From contig CM061142.1 in NCBI GenBank assembly GCA_030789695.1, forward strand, positions 602,401,659-602,465,658: a stretch of DNA of 64,000 bases. The letters are read 5' to 3'. The notes under the pieces were generated by a model. That model was not told the DNA's origin and made no database searches. It saw only the letters and a program-made list of their open reading frames with translations. Within the stretch, counting starts at the first letter, position 1, and each line of letters opens with the position of its first letter. This document shows, piece after piece, positions 1 to 10,984 of the stretch. Source of the DNA: Scilla litardierei. Its lineage: Eukaryota > Streptophyta > Magnoliopsida > Asparagales > Asparagaceae. The position numbers and the translations under genes were made by a program.

Positions 1-71
1 TATGCGCACTTAGTAAAAGGGTAACATAATACACAAATTACTCACTGCGCATAACATGTCATTTTTTCCTG

Positions 72-560
72 TTGTACGCGATGCGTAAAAAAACATATAG
101 TATAGATAAAGTACTCAACGTGCACAACGAGCAAAAATTTAGCCCGTTGTCTGTGTTTAGCAATTTTGTTCAACGCTATCACATTTTCTATACGCGGACA
201 ACTGGCAAAACTTACTTACTGCACACAACGGGCAAAAGTGTTGCCCGTTGTGCACGCTTAGTAAGAGGGTAACATCATACAAAAATTACTCAGTGCGCAC
301 AACGGGCCAAATTTTTGCCCGTTGTGCGCGGTGAGTAAACATATATACCTTTTTGAAAAATTACTCATCGTGCCCGGTGTGCAAAAATTTAGCCCGATGT
401 GCGCGTTTAGCAATTTTGTTCTACATCTATCTCATTTTCTATACGCTCACGATTTGCAATACTTATGCCCGTTGTGCGCGTTGAGTAATTTTGTTATTGT
501 CTTAGAAATTTGCTCATCAAACCCCACAACAGGCAAAACCTCTCTTCTTTCAGCATCACT
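72..560. repeat. Left array of ACAACGGGCAAAA / TTTTGCCCGTTGT motifs
   Basis: The motif ACAACGGGCAAA and its reverse complement TTTGCCCGTTGT recur, often paired head to head across a few A/T bases, for example near 123-155, 222-254 and 299-330, with worn copies at 370-403 and 467-540. Most copies are followed by a gtgcgcg..gagtaa tail, giving a loose repeat of roughly 80-100 bp. The paired units could fold into hairpins or serve as transposase binding sites. That role is inferred from layout only. Confidence 0.6.
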
Positions 561-862
561 TTAAAACTGCTCAATTTTTCATCACTATCAGTTTCCTCTT
601 CATTTGCTTCAATATTTGCATATACAATTGTATCAGATATCAGTGTAACAGATATCTAATATCAGTGTATCAAATATCTAACATCAATTAGGTATGTCAA
701 CTTTCGACTTTGCTTCAATGTAGCATCAATGCAGTACACTGATACTGAAACATACCACATTCATATTTGAGTTGCAAAATGAATATAACGAGACATAATG
801 CCACATTTCGAATTAAAGCATGATTCCATATGTATAATGCTGACGGCGATACAAAAATGTCA

Positions 863-1849
863 TCAGAAGTCACATACATCAAAATGTGACATACGAATAT
901 AACCTAACAACAATATACCGGCCGTATCCCTAACTACACATATACTCCCAAAATACACGACAACATACCATTTGCACTCTCTCAGACAGAGCTCAAAAAT
1001 ACATTTCTTAGATGGAGATATGCTCATGGTACAGTCCATGATGCTATCAAGATGCAGGTGGAGGAGGTGGTGAACGAGCCACACTTGGTTCCGGAGGATC
1101 AAGAGCATGAATATATCTGGACGTGGGCATGAGTGTTTCCAATTTCTCCTTGATATTTTTAACCATGCCATTCACCACATTGAGCTCGTTACACATCGTC
1201 GTAACCGCACTCCAGATGTCGGAGAGACTGAACTCAAATTCTGTCATACGTTGATTCCATTTCTCATGAGCCTCTGAGGATGATGACGTATCAGATTGAG
1301 GATGCAGGATCTCATGGATACGGCGGAGATAATCCATGATCTGTTCATGATCACAACTAAGTCCAATGACATTAGCCTCGACTCTGGCCACAGCGTCACA
1401 GAATGAAATCTGCCGATCTTCCAGATATCTATAACCATCGGTCATATAATAACCCTCGTTCTGACGAGATCGCCGGGGTCTTTACTAGGTGGAGAGTAGG
1501 AATGCGCATGAGGCTCATCATGAGCTGTATGGTGCTCAGATGATAATGGGTCGATAGACAGTAGATCAATTGACAGATATTGAGGAGATTATGGTGGCCA
1601 CGTCGATGACTCTGGTTGGTCTTCGGCCAGATTTGTATCTTCTCGATCTCTCCACATAGCTATAGGATCATCGACGTTGATTGTTGTCTTTCTAGCTCGT
1701 TTGCGGTTGTGGGGTGTCATGGTAAAACCCCAAACAAGATCGACAAGGATGCTCGATGCATGAACTCTTCTATCATATATGTCGTTCTCTTTTCCTGCCA
1801 TTGGATGCCATTCGACAGACTTTGGACTGTTCACATTTGGGTCGGACAC
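863..1849 (-). pseudogene. Degraded coding core of the 1-2115 element
   Basis: Two open stretches lie on the - strand in different frames: 1849-1589 (86 codons, starting MSDPNVNSPKSVEW) and 1445-1047 (132 codons, starting MTDGYRYLEDRQ, ending in a proline run). The second is hydrophilic and probably coiled-coil, with a helical stretch around residues 60-105. I do not recognise a domain in either. They may be two exons of an element-encoded protein or one frame broken by an indel. The motif arrays on both sides suggest element rather than host origin. Confidence 0.35.
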
Positions 1850-1904
1850 TCAATCGAGTCAGAGAGGGTTCCCATTCGGTTTTGAGTAAAAATGTTGAAA
1901 GTGG

Positions 1905-2115
1905 ATGAAAATTACTCGGCCAGCACAACGAGCAAAAGTTTTAACCGTTGTATGCTCCGTGTAATTTTCATACATGTAAATAAAAGTACTCTTCGTGCAC
2001 AACGGACAAAACTTTTGCCGGTTGTGCGCTTTCAAAATTTGTACAATTGTGCACGTTGAGTAAAATTACTTGTTTAAGATCAAAATTAGTCAAGATGTAC
2101 AACGGTTCAATAAAG
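1905..2115. repeat. Right array of the same palindromic motif
   Basis: Three or four copies of the motif seen at 72-560 recur here in similar spacing: around 1923-1952 (GCACAACGAGCAAAAG with a partly matching inverted half), around 2000-2030 (GCACAACGGACAAAAC then TTTTGCCGGTTGTGCGC) and around 2047-2060. Copies here are more diverged than on the left. The stretch from 2116 to 2411 holds no gene and no recognisable promoter motif. It should contain the upstream region of the exon at 2412. Confidence 0.55.
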
Positions 2116-2411
2116 ATGGGATATTTCTGTGTTTTTTTTTCAAAAAGTCAATTTCAGATCTGTTCATTTCAAAGAACGGACATACGCAGACAATTCGATA
2201 TGTGCGTGTAGCCGCCCCCAAAGTAAAAAATTAAGCAGTAAAAATTTAAGTGTTACGTGTGCAGATCAATCCTGTGGCTGCGCAAATCAATTCACTTTTA
2301 AAACCCTACATGTACGGAGCAAAAAGTTACGTAGTCTGAGAACTGAGCAAAATGGTTTGTTGTCCTAGCAATTCACAATGAATTAACTCGTAAACCAGGG
2401 AGAGGGAAATA

Positions 2412-2702
2412 ATGGCGGGCCTTCTCGCTTGGGCCGCCGATGTGGTCGGCGGCAACGCGCAGGGCGACGACGGGGAAGACATCGAGATCCCCATCGAGAT
2501 CGCGTTCACCCGCGAGCAGCGACAGTACGCGTTGGAGCTCGATCAGAAAGCTTCGAGCTTGCGGCGATCGATCCACGATCTGAGGCTTCGGATCCCTCCG
2601 CCTCACATCTCGCAGCGTTTGCCCCATCTCCACGCCCACAGCCTCGCGTCTAACGCAGCCCTTGCGCTTCAGTTGAATGCCCACTCGACAACCAAAGAAC
2701 AG
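2412..2702 (+). CDS. Coiled-coil protein of unknown function, exon 1
   Basis: The exon opens with ATG (MAGLLAWAADVVGG) and runs 97 codons to ...TTKEQ, where CAG is followed by a good donor (GTACCAGG) in phase 0. It is GC-rich against AT-rich surroundings, as in many plant first exons. The protein starts with a short hydrophobic stretch, then an acidic segment (GDDGEDIEIPIEI), then a basic amphipathic helix rich in L, R and H (LRRSIHDLRLRIPPPHI and following residues). No signal peptide is convincing. I believe similar uncharacterised coiled-coil proteins occur across plants, but this is memory of general character rather than a family I can name. It continues in exon 2 at 7339. The ATG is the first in the open frame. 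Confidence 0.75.
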
Positions 2703-3048
2703 GTACCAGGTTTCTTAAATTTTGCTTTTAAAGATTTTTTATGTGAAAATTTCTTGATATCTAATGATATACTGTTCAAGTTTTACCGTTCTTCTAATTG
2801 ATGAACAACATGACAAAAAGCTTACTATGAGAATGAAGATGGTAACCACGATTTTATGGGAAAGCTGCAAACTTTTCACTATTTGGCTCGACATGGCACG
2901 GCAAAACTGTAGGATACACATACTTTTGTGTGAAACTATTTGCATTCCCCAACCGGAAAGTTTAAAAAGAGAGAAACTGCATTAACAGCACAAGCAAAGA
3001 AGCAAATCATTTGGAATTTTAATCTCAAGGAGAGATTGTTATAGATTG

Positions 3049-3265
3049 GTTCTAGTTTTCTGGATTATATAGGTTAGGGGTTGGGGTTCCGCATACGTAT
3101 GCTTCGACAGGCTAGTGCTCACGGAGGATAAGAAGAAGTGGACCAAATTTAATACGTATGCTTGAACTGGTTCTAGTTTTCTGGATTGTATAGGTTAGGG
3201 TTTGGGGTTCCGCATACGTATGCTTCAACAGGCTAGTGATCATGGAGGATATGAAGATGTGAACC
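3049..3265 (+). repeat. Tandem duplication of about 120 bp containing the palindrome GCATACGTATGC
   Basis: The phrase ggttctagttttctgga is followed by taggtta and ggggttccgcatacgtatgctt in both copies, at about 3049-3110 and 3170-3230. Each copy continues into a similar caggctagtg.tcatggaggata segment. Copies differ at scattered bases. The self-complementary core GCATACGTATGC is present twice, with a further partial copy at about 3150. The function is unknown. Confidence 0.7.
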
Positions 3266-3659
3266 AAATTTAATGATAATGCGTATCAAAGCAAAAATAG
3301 ATGAGATATAAACACAAACAAATTGTTGTTTGGGTGAATGAATGTCGTAATTTCTGTGTGTCTTGCTTTTATCAGAAAATAGAAGACATGTTTCGTGCTG
3401 GTTAGGAAACCCAACTTGGATGACATCCCCTTTTGTCGTTTCATCTGGGAGGACCTTAGTGGGAAGATACTTAGATTTGAGCATATGTGTTTGCTCCCTC
3501 CAATCTACTAGTGCAAGTAGTGCCTAGATTAGCATAAGATAAAGAGACTATGAAGACATTTGTCCCTGTGGGATTGGCAAATTTTTGGACATGTCAAGGG
3601 CTAGAAGGAAGGGATGATCGAGAGCAATTTAGGAGCTTGAAAGATAGATGTGGAAGAGA

Positions 3660-3776
3660 GATAAAGTCACTTGGCTTAAAGATTGCAATAGGGCTCGCTT
3701 TAATAAAGATGCAAAGATCATAAGAGAGGTAATCGGTTCCATAATCAAAAACAATCAAGGGAAAATAGTAGAGTAA
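3660..3776 (+). pseudogene. Possible LINE-type open reading frame fragment
   Basis: An open stretch of 38 codons ending in TAA begins DKVTWLKDCNRARFNKDA and ends in NNQGKIVE. The pattern VTWLK, a short gap, F, then basic residues and a late G resembles the linker just ahead of the reverse transcriptase in plant L1-type LINEs, where the family reads roughly V.WLKEGD.NT.FFH. No reverse transcriptase motif follows, so at most this is a small relic. The resemblance is by eye and could be chance. Confidence 0.35.
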
Positions 3777-5939
3777 GAAGCTAGCATTTGAAGCTTGGTT
3801 GTGGATAATTGAAAGAAGCTGCACTACGAGTTTGAAAAACATGAGCCGAATGATTGGTTTCTATTTCTATGTTGAATGCATGGGTTGGTTTTTATATGAT
3901 GTCCTTATAAATTGTCAAATTACAGTCTAATTATATAAATATTATTAGCAATCATTTTTGTGCCAATGTAAAAAAAGAGGAAGAAACAATACCCTTGCCA
4001 TTGCATCAGAATTTTGGTGTGTAGGGGAGAAGATGAAAAGGTATTTTATATACCTTAGTTTCACTGTCAATAATATGGAAGCGGTCTTTCTATTGAAACA
4101 TACTTCCGAGTGGATCAAAATCTGAATAATATTTCATGGATTTCAACAATTTTCTTGCCTCGCAATTGCAGTCTAATCATTGGAGACCAATAGCTAACTC
4201 CTTGCATAACATGCAATGCAAAGTGAATTGATACAAGTAATGAGAATCTCCTAACCAGTGGCAACCATAATTGTTGTTAATAAGTATATGCATCATCACA
4301 GATAGTCCACAGAAGGGTGTCTATTCAGTCAGACCTGTGAATGGGGGCCTAGAACAATGGGCTATGTTGTACGGACATGATAGCTGACACTGACCAAAAT
4401 GCCTAGATTAGGCAAATCCTTAAAAATACATACGATACGTGCGTCTGACACATGTATCCAACATGCCTCTAACACGGCATGGTTTCATGATATAAGTGTC
4501 CTTGCTACGTAGACAATGGGGGATTTGTTTTTAAAATGACACGCATATTTGGATCATGAAAGCTGCCAACCATCATTGAGATTCTTGCATATGGTTTTGA
4601 GCTTTCTTAATTTATCTTGTGGTTGCCTCATACATCTGAAATATTGATATGCCTATAATAGTTAAGGTATTTGCATGGCTCACGGAGAGAAATGCTATTT
4701 TGATTAGGGCAACTTCTGAGCAAAATGAACATGATGAATCTTTATATCCACCGAAAGGATAATGTAAAAAAAGGCGGTATGCCAGTTTTTGGAATTCCAA
4801 GAACTGAATTCTCTTACAATCTTTGTCATAAATGCATCATACAAAACCTATTTCAGTTATGGGCTTTGGAATTTAATCCATAATCTGTTGTAACCTTTGT
4901 GAATGCTGAAGTTTAATGTAATACGAGAGTGAGAGTTGAAGTTTGTGCTTTGTGGAGATTGTGTTATGTAGCTTACCCCCCTCTCCTCTTTTTTGTCTCT
5001 CTATTGTATAATACAATGCAAGGGAAGCTCTTCATATCCGTTATCATATCCACCAAACAAAGCCCCAAATCCTATTTCTATAATCCCACGTATATGAATA
5101 ATCATTTTAAACAATAAATATCTATGCATTTAAGTTATATCATATAAGGAGCATGACCTCCATGAAACAATATTGTTATTACTGGTAGAGTGCTTGGTTT
5201 TATTTTGTTCCAATTTTAATACAAAACTCAATTGATATATACTATAAAAGGCTAAAGTACACATCAGTCCTAATGCAATTCATATCTTGTTGCTTTCAAT
5301 TTTCAATAAAAAAGCATAATCATATATCTAACAATTATATAAAAAATGAAAGGAGTTGGAGAAGAGAAGAGTGTTGAAGAAGATATCTCTAACCTTCAGA
5401 TCACTACTGCATCATCGTTATCTTGCCGCCATCACCTCCTTCTGCTGGTCTCATGATGTTTTTGATCATTTTGGTGCTTCTTTTTGTCGTCGTGTAGCGA
5501 CAACTTGAGAGAAAACGAAAGTCAGGTTCAAGACAAGAGGAGTTTCTTACGCATGTAATGGCTTAATTTTGTCATGTTGGGTCGGGTTTCAATTGAAACA
5601 ACCAGACAGACAAAAGAATCCGATATGTCTCATGCGTGTCTCAGATGTATCGGGGACATATCGGGTTTTCCTTTATTCCGCTTTTTATAGGACCATGTTT
5701 CGATGTATAGGAGGTACGTATTAGGTTCTTTTTATCCCCTTTTTAGTACTGCTCTCACCAGTCTCCTTTGTCATTACATTGCTTGGACTTGATACATACT
5801 TGGTGCATATCGTCTAGTATCAGTACCCGATATGTATCGGGGACATGTACGATGACCAATTTGAAGTATTGGTGCTCATAGGTTAGTTGTCAGGTCATAC
5901 ATTTGTTGCCAAATAAAGATGTCCATTTAGTAACTATAA

Positions 5940-6953
5940 TCTATATTACATTTGACAGCTGTTTTTGAATCCTAGGACTGACTATGACAAGATAACGAGT
6001 GGCTGAAATTTGATTTTGAGGAATGGAAGGTTGAGATGAGTTTTGAGAAAGTTTTGAGGGGGAATCCATTTGGTTGGAAAACCGAAAACTCTTCCCCTAT
6101 CTCTTCCCAAAAAATCTGCATGGAATCAACACAATTTGCCGGGGAGTTGAAGAGGCGATGCTCACAATTCACATATTTAATGAGCAATTTGATGTTAACT
6201 ACTCACAATTTGCTTGCTCGCAATTTGCTTGCTGTCACCGTGTACTGTGGGATTTGCTCACAAATTGCGTGAGAGAACAAAATCATGGGGCCCACTTGCT
6301 CTCAACTTGCTCAGTAAATCGTGGGTGCCCTTTGAATAAACATGTTCACAAATTTGATATGGAATTGAATAAACAAAATTTTTAAACCGTATCCGAATCT
6401 TTAAATAAACAAATTTGGGATGCCAAATGCATTATCTAAATATAATTTAGATTTGGGATGCCGAATTTTTTAATAAACAAATTTGATTTAGATAATAATT
6501 TTAGATCGGTTAAATATATTGCTATAGCGCCGAAGGCGCCCGTATTATCTAAATATAATTTAGATTTGGGATGCCGAATTTTTAATAAACAAATTTGATT
6601 TAGATAATAATTTTAGATCGGTTAAATATATTGCTACAGTGTCAAAGGCGGCCGCATCGGTGCCTGCTAAATTCACGCCGAAGGCGTCCGCGCCGAAATT
6701 GTTGTTCTACGCCGAATTTGTTGTACCACGCCGAAGGCGTTCACGCTGAATTTGTTGTTCTGTGTCGAAGGCGCATGCGCTGAATTTGTTGTTCCGCATC
6801 GAAGGCGCCCACGCCGAAGGCATCCATGCCGCTAAATATTTTTATGCTAATTTGTTTTTAAATTTTGGCTGTGAAAATAATTTTTTGGAGAATAAAGTTT
6901 TCGCGAGGGAACATCATAAATGAACCGTGCCTGCAGGCACGGGTTATGACTAG
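5940..6953 (+). mobile_element. Helitron H1 (non-autonomous)
   Basis: The element begins TCTATATTACATTTGACAG directly after a host A (5939). It ends in CTAG at 6950-6953 directly before a host T. A perfect 18-base palindrome CCGTGCCTGCAGGCACGG at 6925-6942 sits 11 bases inside the 3' end. A TC start, a CTRR end, a subterminal 3' hairpin and insertion between A and T define Helitrons. It shares its 5' end with H2 and H3 and its 3' end with H3. At 1014 bp it encodes no Rep-helicase, so it must have been moved in trans. It lies in intron 1 of the coiled-coil gene, same orientation. Confidence 0.85.
6425..6830 (+). repeat. Tandem repeats inside Helitron H1
   Basis: Two repeat types follow each other. 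A unit of about 112 bp (tatctaaatataatttagat to gttaaatatattgct) occurs twice, at about 6433-6535 and 6544-6640. From 6660 to 6830 a shorter unit built on (a)cgccgaaggcg and gaatttgttgttc repeats about six times with variation. The second type gives local GC-rich dyads (GCCGAAGGC). Such minisatellites are common inside non-autonomous Helitrons. Confidence 0.7.
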
Positions 6954-7338
6954 TTTGTTCTTAAAATACATCAAGAATTGTTTTAAAGAATTGTTTCTAA
7001 GTATAAATTTTAATAATTTGAAGTGACATCTTAGTAACAGTGGTTAATTGGCAATTAGAAATCACATATACATGAGACCTTTGTCTTTGGTACTGAAGTT
7101 GAAAGTCTGATGTAAATGGGTCCTCTGAGAGTGCGGCTGATCAATTTGAAAATGTTTACCAACCTTATGCATTTCATCAATTGCAGATTGATGCTTGATG
7201 TATTAAATCCTAAAGCTTATGCTTTTGTCTAAAGGTTTTCTAACATACATCCTTAAAGCTGACTGCTTAACATCATTATCATCACCCTTACAATGAATTT
7301 CCTGCATTTATTCAATTAATTTTTGGTCCTTTGTTTAG

Positions 7339-7461
7339 GTACAACTTAGAGAGGTTACCCTGCAAGAAGAAAATGCTGCATATGAGAAGGCTATATCAAG
7401 TTGCCAAAAGAAAATTCAGGAAAAGCTGCAAGATGCTGATTTGCTTGAGGCCAAACTGAAA
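7339..7461 (+). CDS. Coiled-coil protein of unknown function, exon 2
   Basis: This 41-codon exon lies between acceptor TTTGTTTAG and donor GTGAGG. It continues the frame of exon 1 exactly (phase 0 to phase 0). It reads VQLREVTLQEENAAYEKA, then a strongly charged helix ending LQDADLLEAKLK. Heptad-like spacing of L, A and K/E marks a coiled coil. The next exon that resembles the same protein is at 61803, in phase 1, so at least one exon of 3n+1 bases is missing between them or the gene is broken. I cannot tell whether the gene is still expressed. Confidence 0.75.
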
Positions 7462-8870
7462 GTGAGGGATTCCTATTTCTGCCGCATTTCCAAATTTATT
7501 TTGTTGAACTGATAGCTCTGTTGGTTTTGCCTAATAGTAATATCAGTGTTTCCAAGAGGAGACGAAAATTCGTTGGGTTTGATTTATTTATTAACATGTG
7601 ATACTATATATAATATATTTTTTGTTCATAATTTTGTGAAAATTAATTGGAAAATTGTCCTCTCTTTCTTTTGTTAAACACTTTAATTGTTTGTTTTTCC
7701 TGTATGCTTTCTTACCTTTTCTTTTTTGAACTTTGACTCTGGCTGCCTTTATATGTTGGTACTATGTTGGAAAAAATGTCCTCAGAATCGTATGGATGTG
7801 AAATATTATGAACACAAATTTCTAGAGGAAGTACTACATGGTTTTCTTCCGGATTGATCTCTCTTTATTTGTAAACCTGAAGTAAGTATCTAAATTGTAA
7901 GACATGGAGTTGATTAGAGAACCATTGTTTGTAATCTGAGTACACGACTACTTAAAATTCCAGTAAAAAGATGCTCGAGTATAGGTATTGGTATAGTCAC
8001 AACAAGAGGTTCCAGTGACCAGAGATAATTTCATGGAAAGAGATTTCCCAGTTTGCTGTCTCCACAAGCTTCTTGATGCGAGAAACTATTGGAAGATTAT
8101 AAAGGTTTACAAACACCATCATTTCTGAATAACAATTTACATTTGTGGATGAACTAATTTACTCAGGATTCTGATCAGTTGTAAGTCAAATTATTTTGAT
8201 CATAACTGGACATTTGAAAACTTTGCATCAGTTTGCTGGAGGATGCTGAGGTGGTATGCCAAATAATTTCGGTCCTAACTGGATATTTGAAAACTTTGCA
8301 TCATTTTGCTGGATGATGCTGATTCAATCTTTTGGATAAATGATTGGGTTTTACGTTATAACAGTGGAAATACACTTATGCGGTATGTTCTCTTTTGTTC
8401 TAAAACTTGTACGTACAATTGAGGAGCTGAACTTGTTGGATTAATTACTATTGACTAGAGGCAGTACCACCTCCAATTTTTTAGCCTTATGCAAGCTTAG
8501 TTTAATTTTTATTTGGAGATCAATGCTTTGCAAGGATCATCGTGGTATTGCAAGGACCAATCAGATAATGCATGTGCATTTGAACTTATAAGGTTTGAAA
8601 CACTATCACTGGGTGTATTTATTTACAGAGAAAAGTCGCATATCATCAGTGTGATTTTTCCACAGCCACCCAGGATGCTGCCTTTTAAGAGGTTCTTTCT
8701 ACTTCTAATTCTATTGATGGTGGAATATAATTTCAAAATCCCTTGACAACTCATGCATAAGAAAACTCATCAGGAGATTATGATAATAAGAACATATGAT
8801 TTGTTATGCTCAAAATAGTACCATGTGAAAAATGGTACAAGGCCCCCGCCCCTATAAGGTCAAAACTTAC
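7462..8870 (+). other. AT-rich intronic sequence after exon 2
   Basis: No gene seen. A segment of about 70 bp (ttttgatcataactggacatttgaaaactttgcatca...ttgctggaggatgctga) is repeated with changes at about 8190-8250 and 8262-8325. The rest is unremarkable AT-rich sequence up to the LTR at 8871. Confidence 0.5.
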
Positions 8871-9273
8871 TGATGCAGACGCATCGCCTACCCCACCGGC
8901 CATTGATGATGCGGGTCCACCCATCGTGACATACGTGAGGCGTAGGAGGCGAGGGATCGTCACGTAGTGGGTTTAGTGGGTCGAGGGGTATTTTAGTCTT
9001 TTCGGGCTAAATTAGTAAATCCCCGTTTTCTATTTATTAGGGCTAGCCGCCATTGTTAGGGCTATGCTTGATTTGTGAAGAAACTTGTTAGGCATCCTCG
9101 AGAAGGTTCTTAGGCTTTGATCCGACATTCAAAGCTAGGAGAAAGGGTTTCATCTCGAAGGAAACCCAACTTATTTTGTAGTTCTTCGCATTTCTTATCA
9201 ATAAAAATTCTCTTTTTACATTTTCCACTTTCAAATTTATCGATTTGTAAATACGATCGTTCGGATCGTATCA
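8871..9273 (+). repeat. 5' LTR of gypsy-like element B1
   Basis: The LTR starts TGATGCAGACGC and ends CGGATCGTATCA, next to a primer binding site. The reverse complement of 32607-32997 matches it along its length (shared stretches include CGTGACATACGTGAGGCGTAGG-like and cctagctttgaatgtcgga blocks), which sets both ends. It carries a TATA-like ttctatttattaggg near 9028. The 3' LTR is not visible: the element runs into the assembly gap at 9467 and I see no second LTR before 11310. Confidence 0.8.
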
Positions 9274-9290
9274 AATTGGTATCAGAGCCC
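9274..9290 (+). other. Primer binding site of element B1
   Basis: The sequence aaTTGGTATCAGAGCCC follows the LTR end directly. TGGTATCAGAGC is the standard complement of the 3' end of initiator tRNA-Met, used by many plant LTR retrotransposons. Confidence 0.8.
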
Positions 9291-9299
9291 TAGATCCAA

Positions 9300-9466
9300 A
9301 TGGCGGCAAGCACTCGATCGAAGGCGGATTTGATCGATGAGAAGATTCAAGGGCTACGTGAGGATCTCAATCGGGAGATCGAAGAACGGTTCGAAGGATT
9401 GAAGAAAACGGTGGGGGATTCACTCAAGGATCACGCTCATTCGCAAGAAGACATCCAGATCGAACT
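9300..9466 (+). pseudogene. gag start of element B1, cut by an assembly gap
   Basis: The frame opens with ATG twelve bases after the primer site (MAASTRSKADLIDEK) and reads a charged coiled coil for 55 codons until the N run. The same protein start occurs at 32580 on the - strand (MATSSRSKVDLIDEK) and, more distantly, at 60992 (MAASTRSQDKIETLE). It is the N-terminal oligomerising part of a gypsy-type gag, upstream of the Retrotrans_gag domain. Completeness cannot be judged because of the gap. Confidence 0.75.
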
Positions 9467-9966
9467 NNNNNNNNNNNNNNNNNNNNNNNNNNNNNNNNNN
9501 NNNNNNNNNNNNNNNNNNNNNNNNNNNNNNNNNNNNNNNNNNNNNNNNNNNNNNNNNNNNNNNNNNNNNNNNNNNNNNNNNNNNNNNNNNNNNNNNNNNN
9601 NNNNNNNNNNNNNNNNNNNNNNNNNNNNNNNNNNNNNNNNNNNNNNNNNNNNNNNNNNNNNNNNNNNNNNNNNNNNNNNNNNNNNNNNNNNNNNNNNNNN
9701 NNNNNNNNNNNNNNNNNNNNNNNNNNNNNNNNNNNNNNNNNNNNNNNNNNNNNNNNNNNNNNNNNNNNNNNNNNNNNNNNNNNNNNNNNNNNNNNNNNNN
9801 NNNNNNNNNNNNNNNNNNNNNNNNNNNNNNNNNNNNNNNNNNNNNNNNNNNNNNNNNNNNNNNNNNNNNNNNNNNNNNNNNNNNNNNNNNNNNNNNNNNN
9901 NNNNNNNNNNNNNNNNNNNNNNNNNNNNNNNNNNNNNNNNNNNNNNNNNNNNNNNNNNNNNNNNNN
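9467..9966. other. Assembly gap (500 N)
   Basis: There are exactly 500 N, a placeholder length. It starts inside the B1 gag, so the gap probably marks a collapsed or unassembled repeat. The true size is unknown. Confidence 0.95.
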
Positions 9967-10490
9967 TTCTATTTGACCGGAGAATTTTACTGCAGTTGTA
10001 CAAGATCAATGGCCTAATCATCAGATTTCACTTAGGATACAACAAAAGGATCAGCCTTCTTTCTAAGCCCTCACCTGCTTCCATAAGATTACACAATCAA
10101 ACTTCACGTAGCCTCTGCACACCCAAACCCAAAAACATGCAGGAGCTGGCATGGCCTCTGTGATTACCATGTCTTGGTAATTACAGTTTCTCAACAATAA
10201 ATTGATGAAGTCTTGTTCAGCTTTAGACATAGACATGGACGTCCTCAAAATTCTAAATTTACCAAGGACTCTTGGGTAAGAAATGCCAAGGCTGTTATTT
10301 AGATGGTAATCAGCCACGGTCTTCCAACACAAGGCATGGTATCTATACAGCGAAGAGATCCAACACGGTTCGCTTGATGTTTCCTCCACTCTTTATCAGC
10401 AGTTTATTGTGAAAAATATAGCAAGTTGAAGCTTTCTGAGGAAATCTGAAGCAAGGAACAGAAGTAGGACAGTTGGAACAGAATGCCTAC
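9967..10490. other. Sequence between the gap and the kinase fragment
   Basis: No recognisable gene or LTR. An open frame of 108 codons on the - strand (10389-10063) has no family resemblance that I can see. The expected next exon of a GSK3-type kinase was looked for here on the - strand and not found. Confidence 0.4.
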
Positions 10491-10984
10491 CTTGTGCCAT
10501 GGATGGGCTTTTATCTAGGGAAATCTGATCTCCGTATAGTTTGGGTTCATACACCTAATTTCTTCTCGAGTTGGAGTACCAAGAACCTGTGTAAAGCATC
10601 TGATTAACAACAGAACTTTACTGCACCACAAGAATTCAGCTACTTTGTAGTAATTGTATAATACCTTGATTATCTCTACTAGCTGATCAACCGCACTTTC
10701 ACCAGGAAATAAAGGCTGCTCAAATTACAAAGAACGCTCTCAGTGAAAAGCAAGATAGAATGATTTAAAGTTTTAAATTAACAAGCGTATCAAGTTCTCA
10801 TTCAACTTATTGGCCAAGCTAAAGATGAGCAAAGAGCTAACCTCTGCCCAAGTAATAGCTCAGCAAGAACACATCCTGCCGACCAAATGTCAATTGATGT
10901 CGTGTACTCAGTCGCACCAAATATGAGTTCTGGAGCACGGTAATACCGAGAGCAGATGTATGATATGTTGGCTTCACCCGTAAC
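10491..10984 (-). pseudogene. Shaggy/GSK3-like protein kinase fragment, three exons
   Basis: Three consecutive exons of a plant GSK3/shaggy kinase C-lobe lie in order on the - strand. Exon a (10984-10844, 47 codons) carries the activation-loop region [19 protein letters not shown] and the helix-F motif [17 protein letters not shown]. Exon b (10715-10665, 17 codons) reads [17 protein letters not shown]. Exon c (10586-10491, 32 codons) reads [17 protein letters not shown] and ends IKAHPWHK. Acceptors end in CAG, and the donors of b and c are GTATTA and GTAGGC. An in-frame TAG at 10517-10515 interrupts exon c. The donor of exon a is displaced by two bases (CAGAGGTTAGC), which would shift the frame. 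N- and C-terminal exons are absent. It is a broken fragment, either a duplicated piece or one carried here by a transposon. Confidence 0.85.

Larger units (their letters stand above)
1..2115. mobile_element. DNA transposon remnant with palindromic subterminal repeats (unclassified, CACTA-like organisation)
   Basis: Two clusters of a short palindromic motif (about 1-560 and 1905-2115) flank a central 1.3 kb that holds degraded open reading frames on the - strand. Many short subterminal motifs in both orientations around a coding core are the usual plan of CACTA (En/Spm) and some other plant DNA transposons. I could not find a CACTA terminus or a target duplication, and the left end may lie outside the window, so the class is inferred. 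The right edge lies about 300 bp upstream of the first exon of the coiled-coil gene. Confidence 0.45.
2703..7338 (+). other. Intron 1 of the coiled-coil gene
   Basis: The intron is 4636 bp and AT-rich, from donor GTACCA to acceptor TTTGTTTAG. It contains a tandem duplication (3049-3265), a small LINE-like remnant (3660-3776) and a complete Helitron (5940-6953). Other parts (3790-5930 and 6955-7338) show no open frame or repeat I can interpret. Confidence 0.65.

Noticed and set aside
10063..10389. 108-codon open frame on the - strand after the kinase fragment
   Set aside because: Not the expected next GSK3 exon and no resemblance to a known family, so I cannot support it as a gene.
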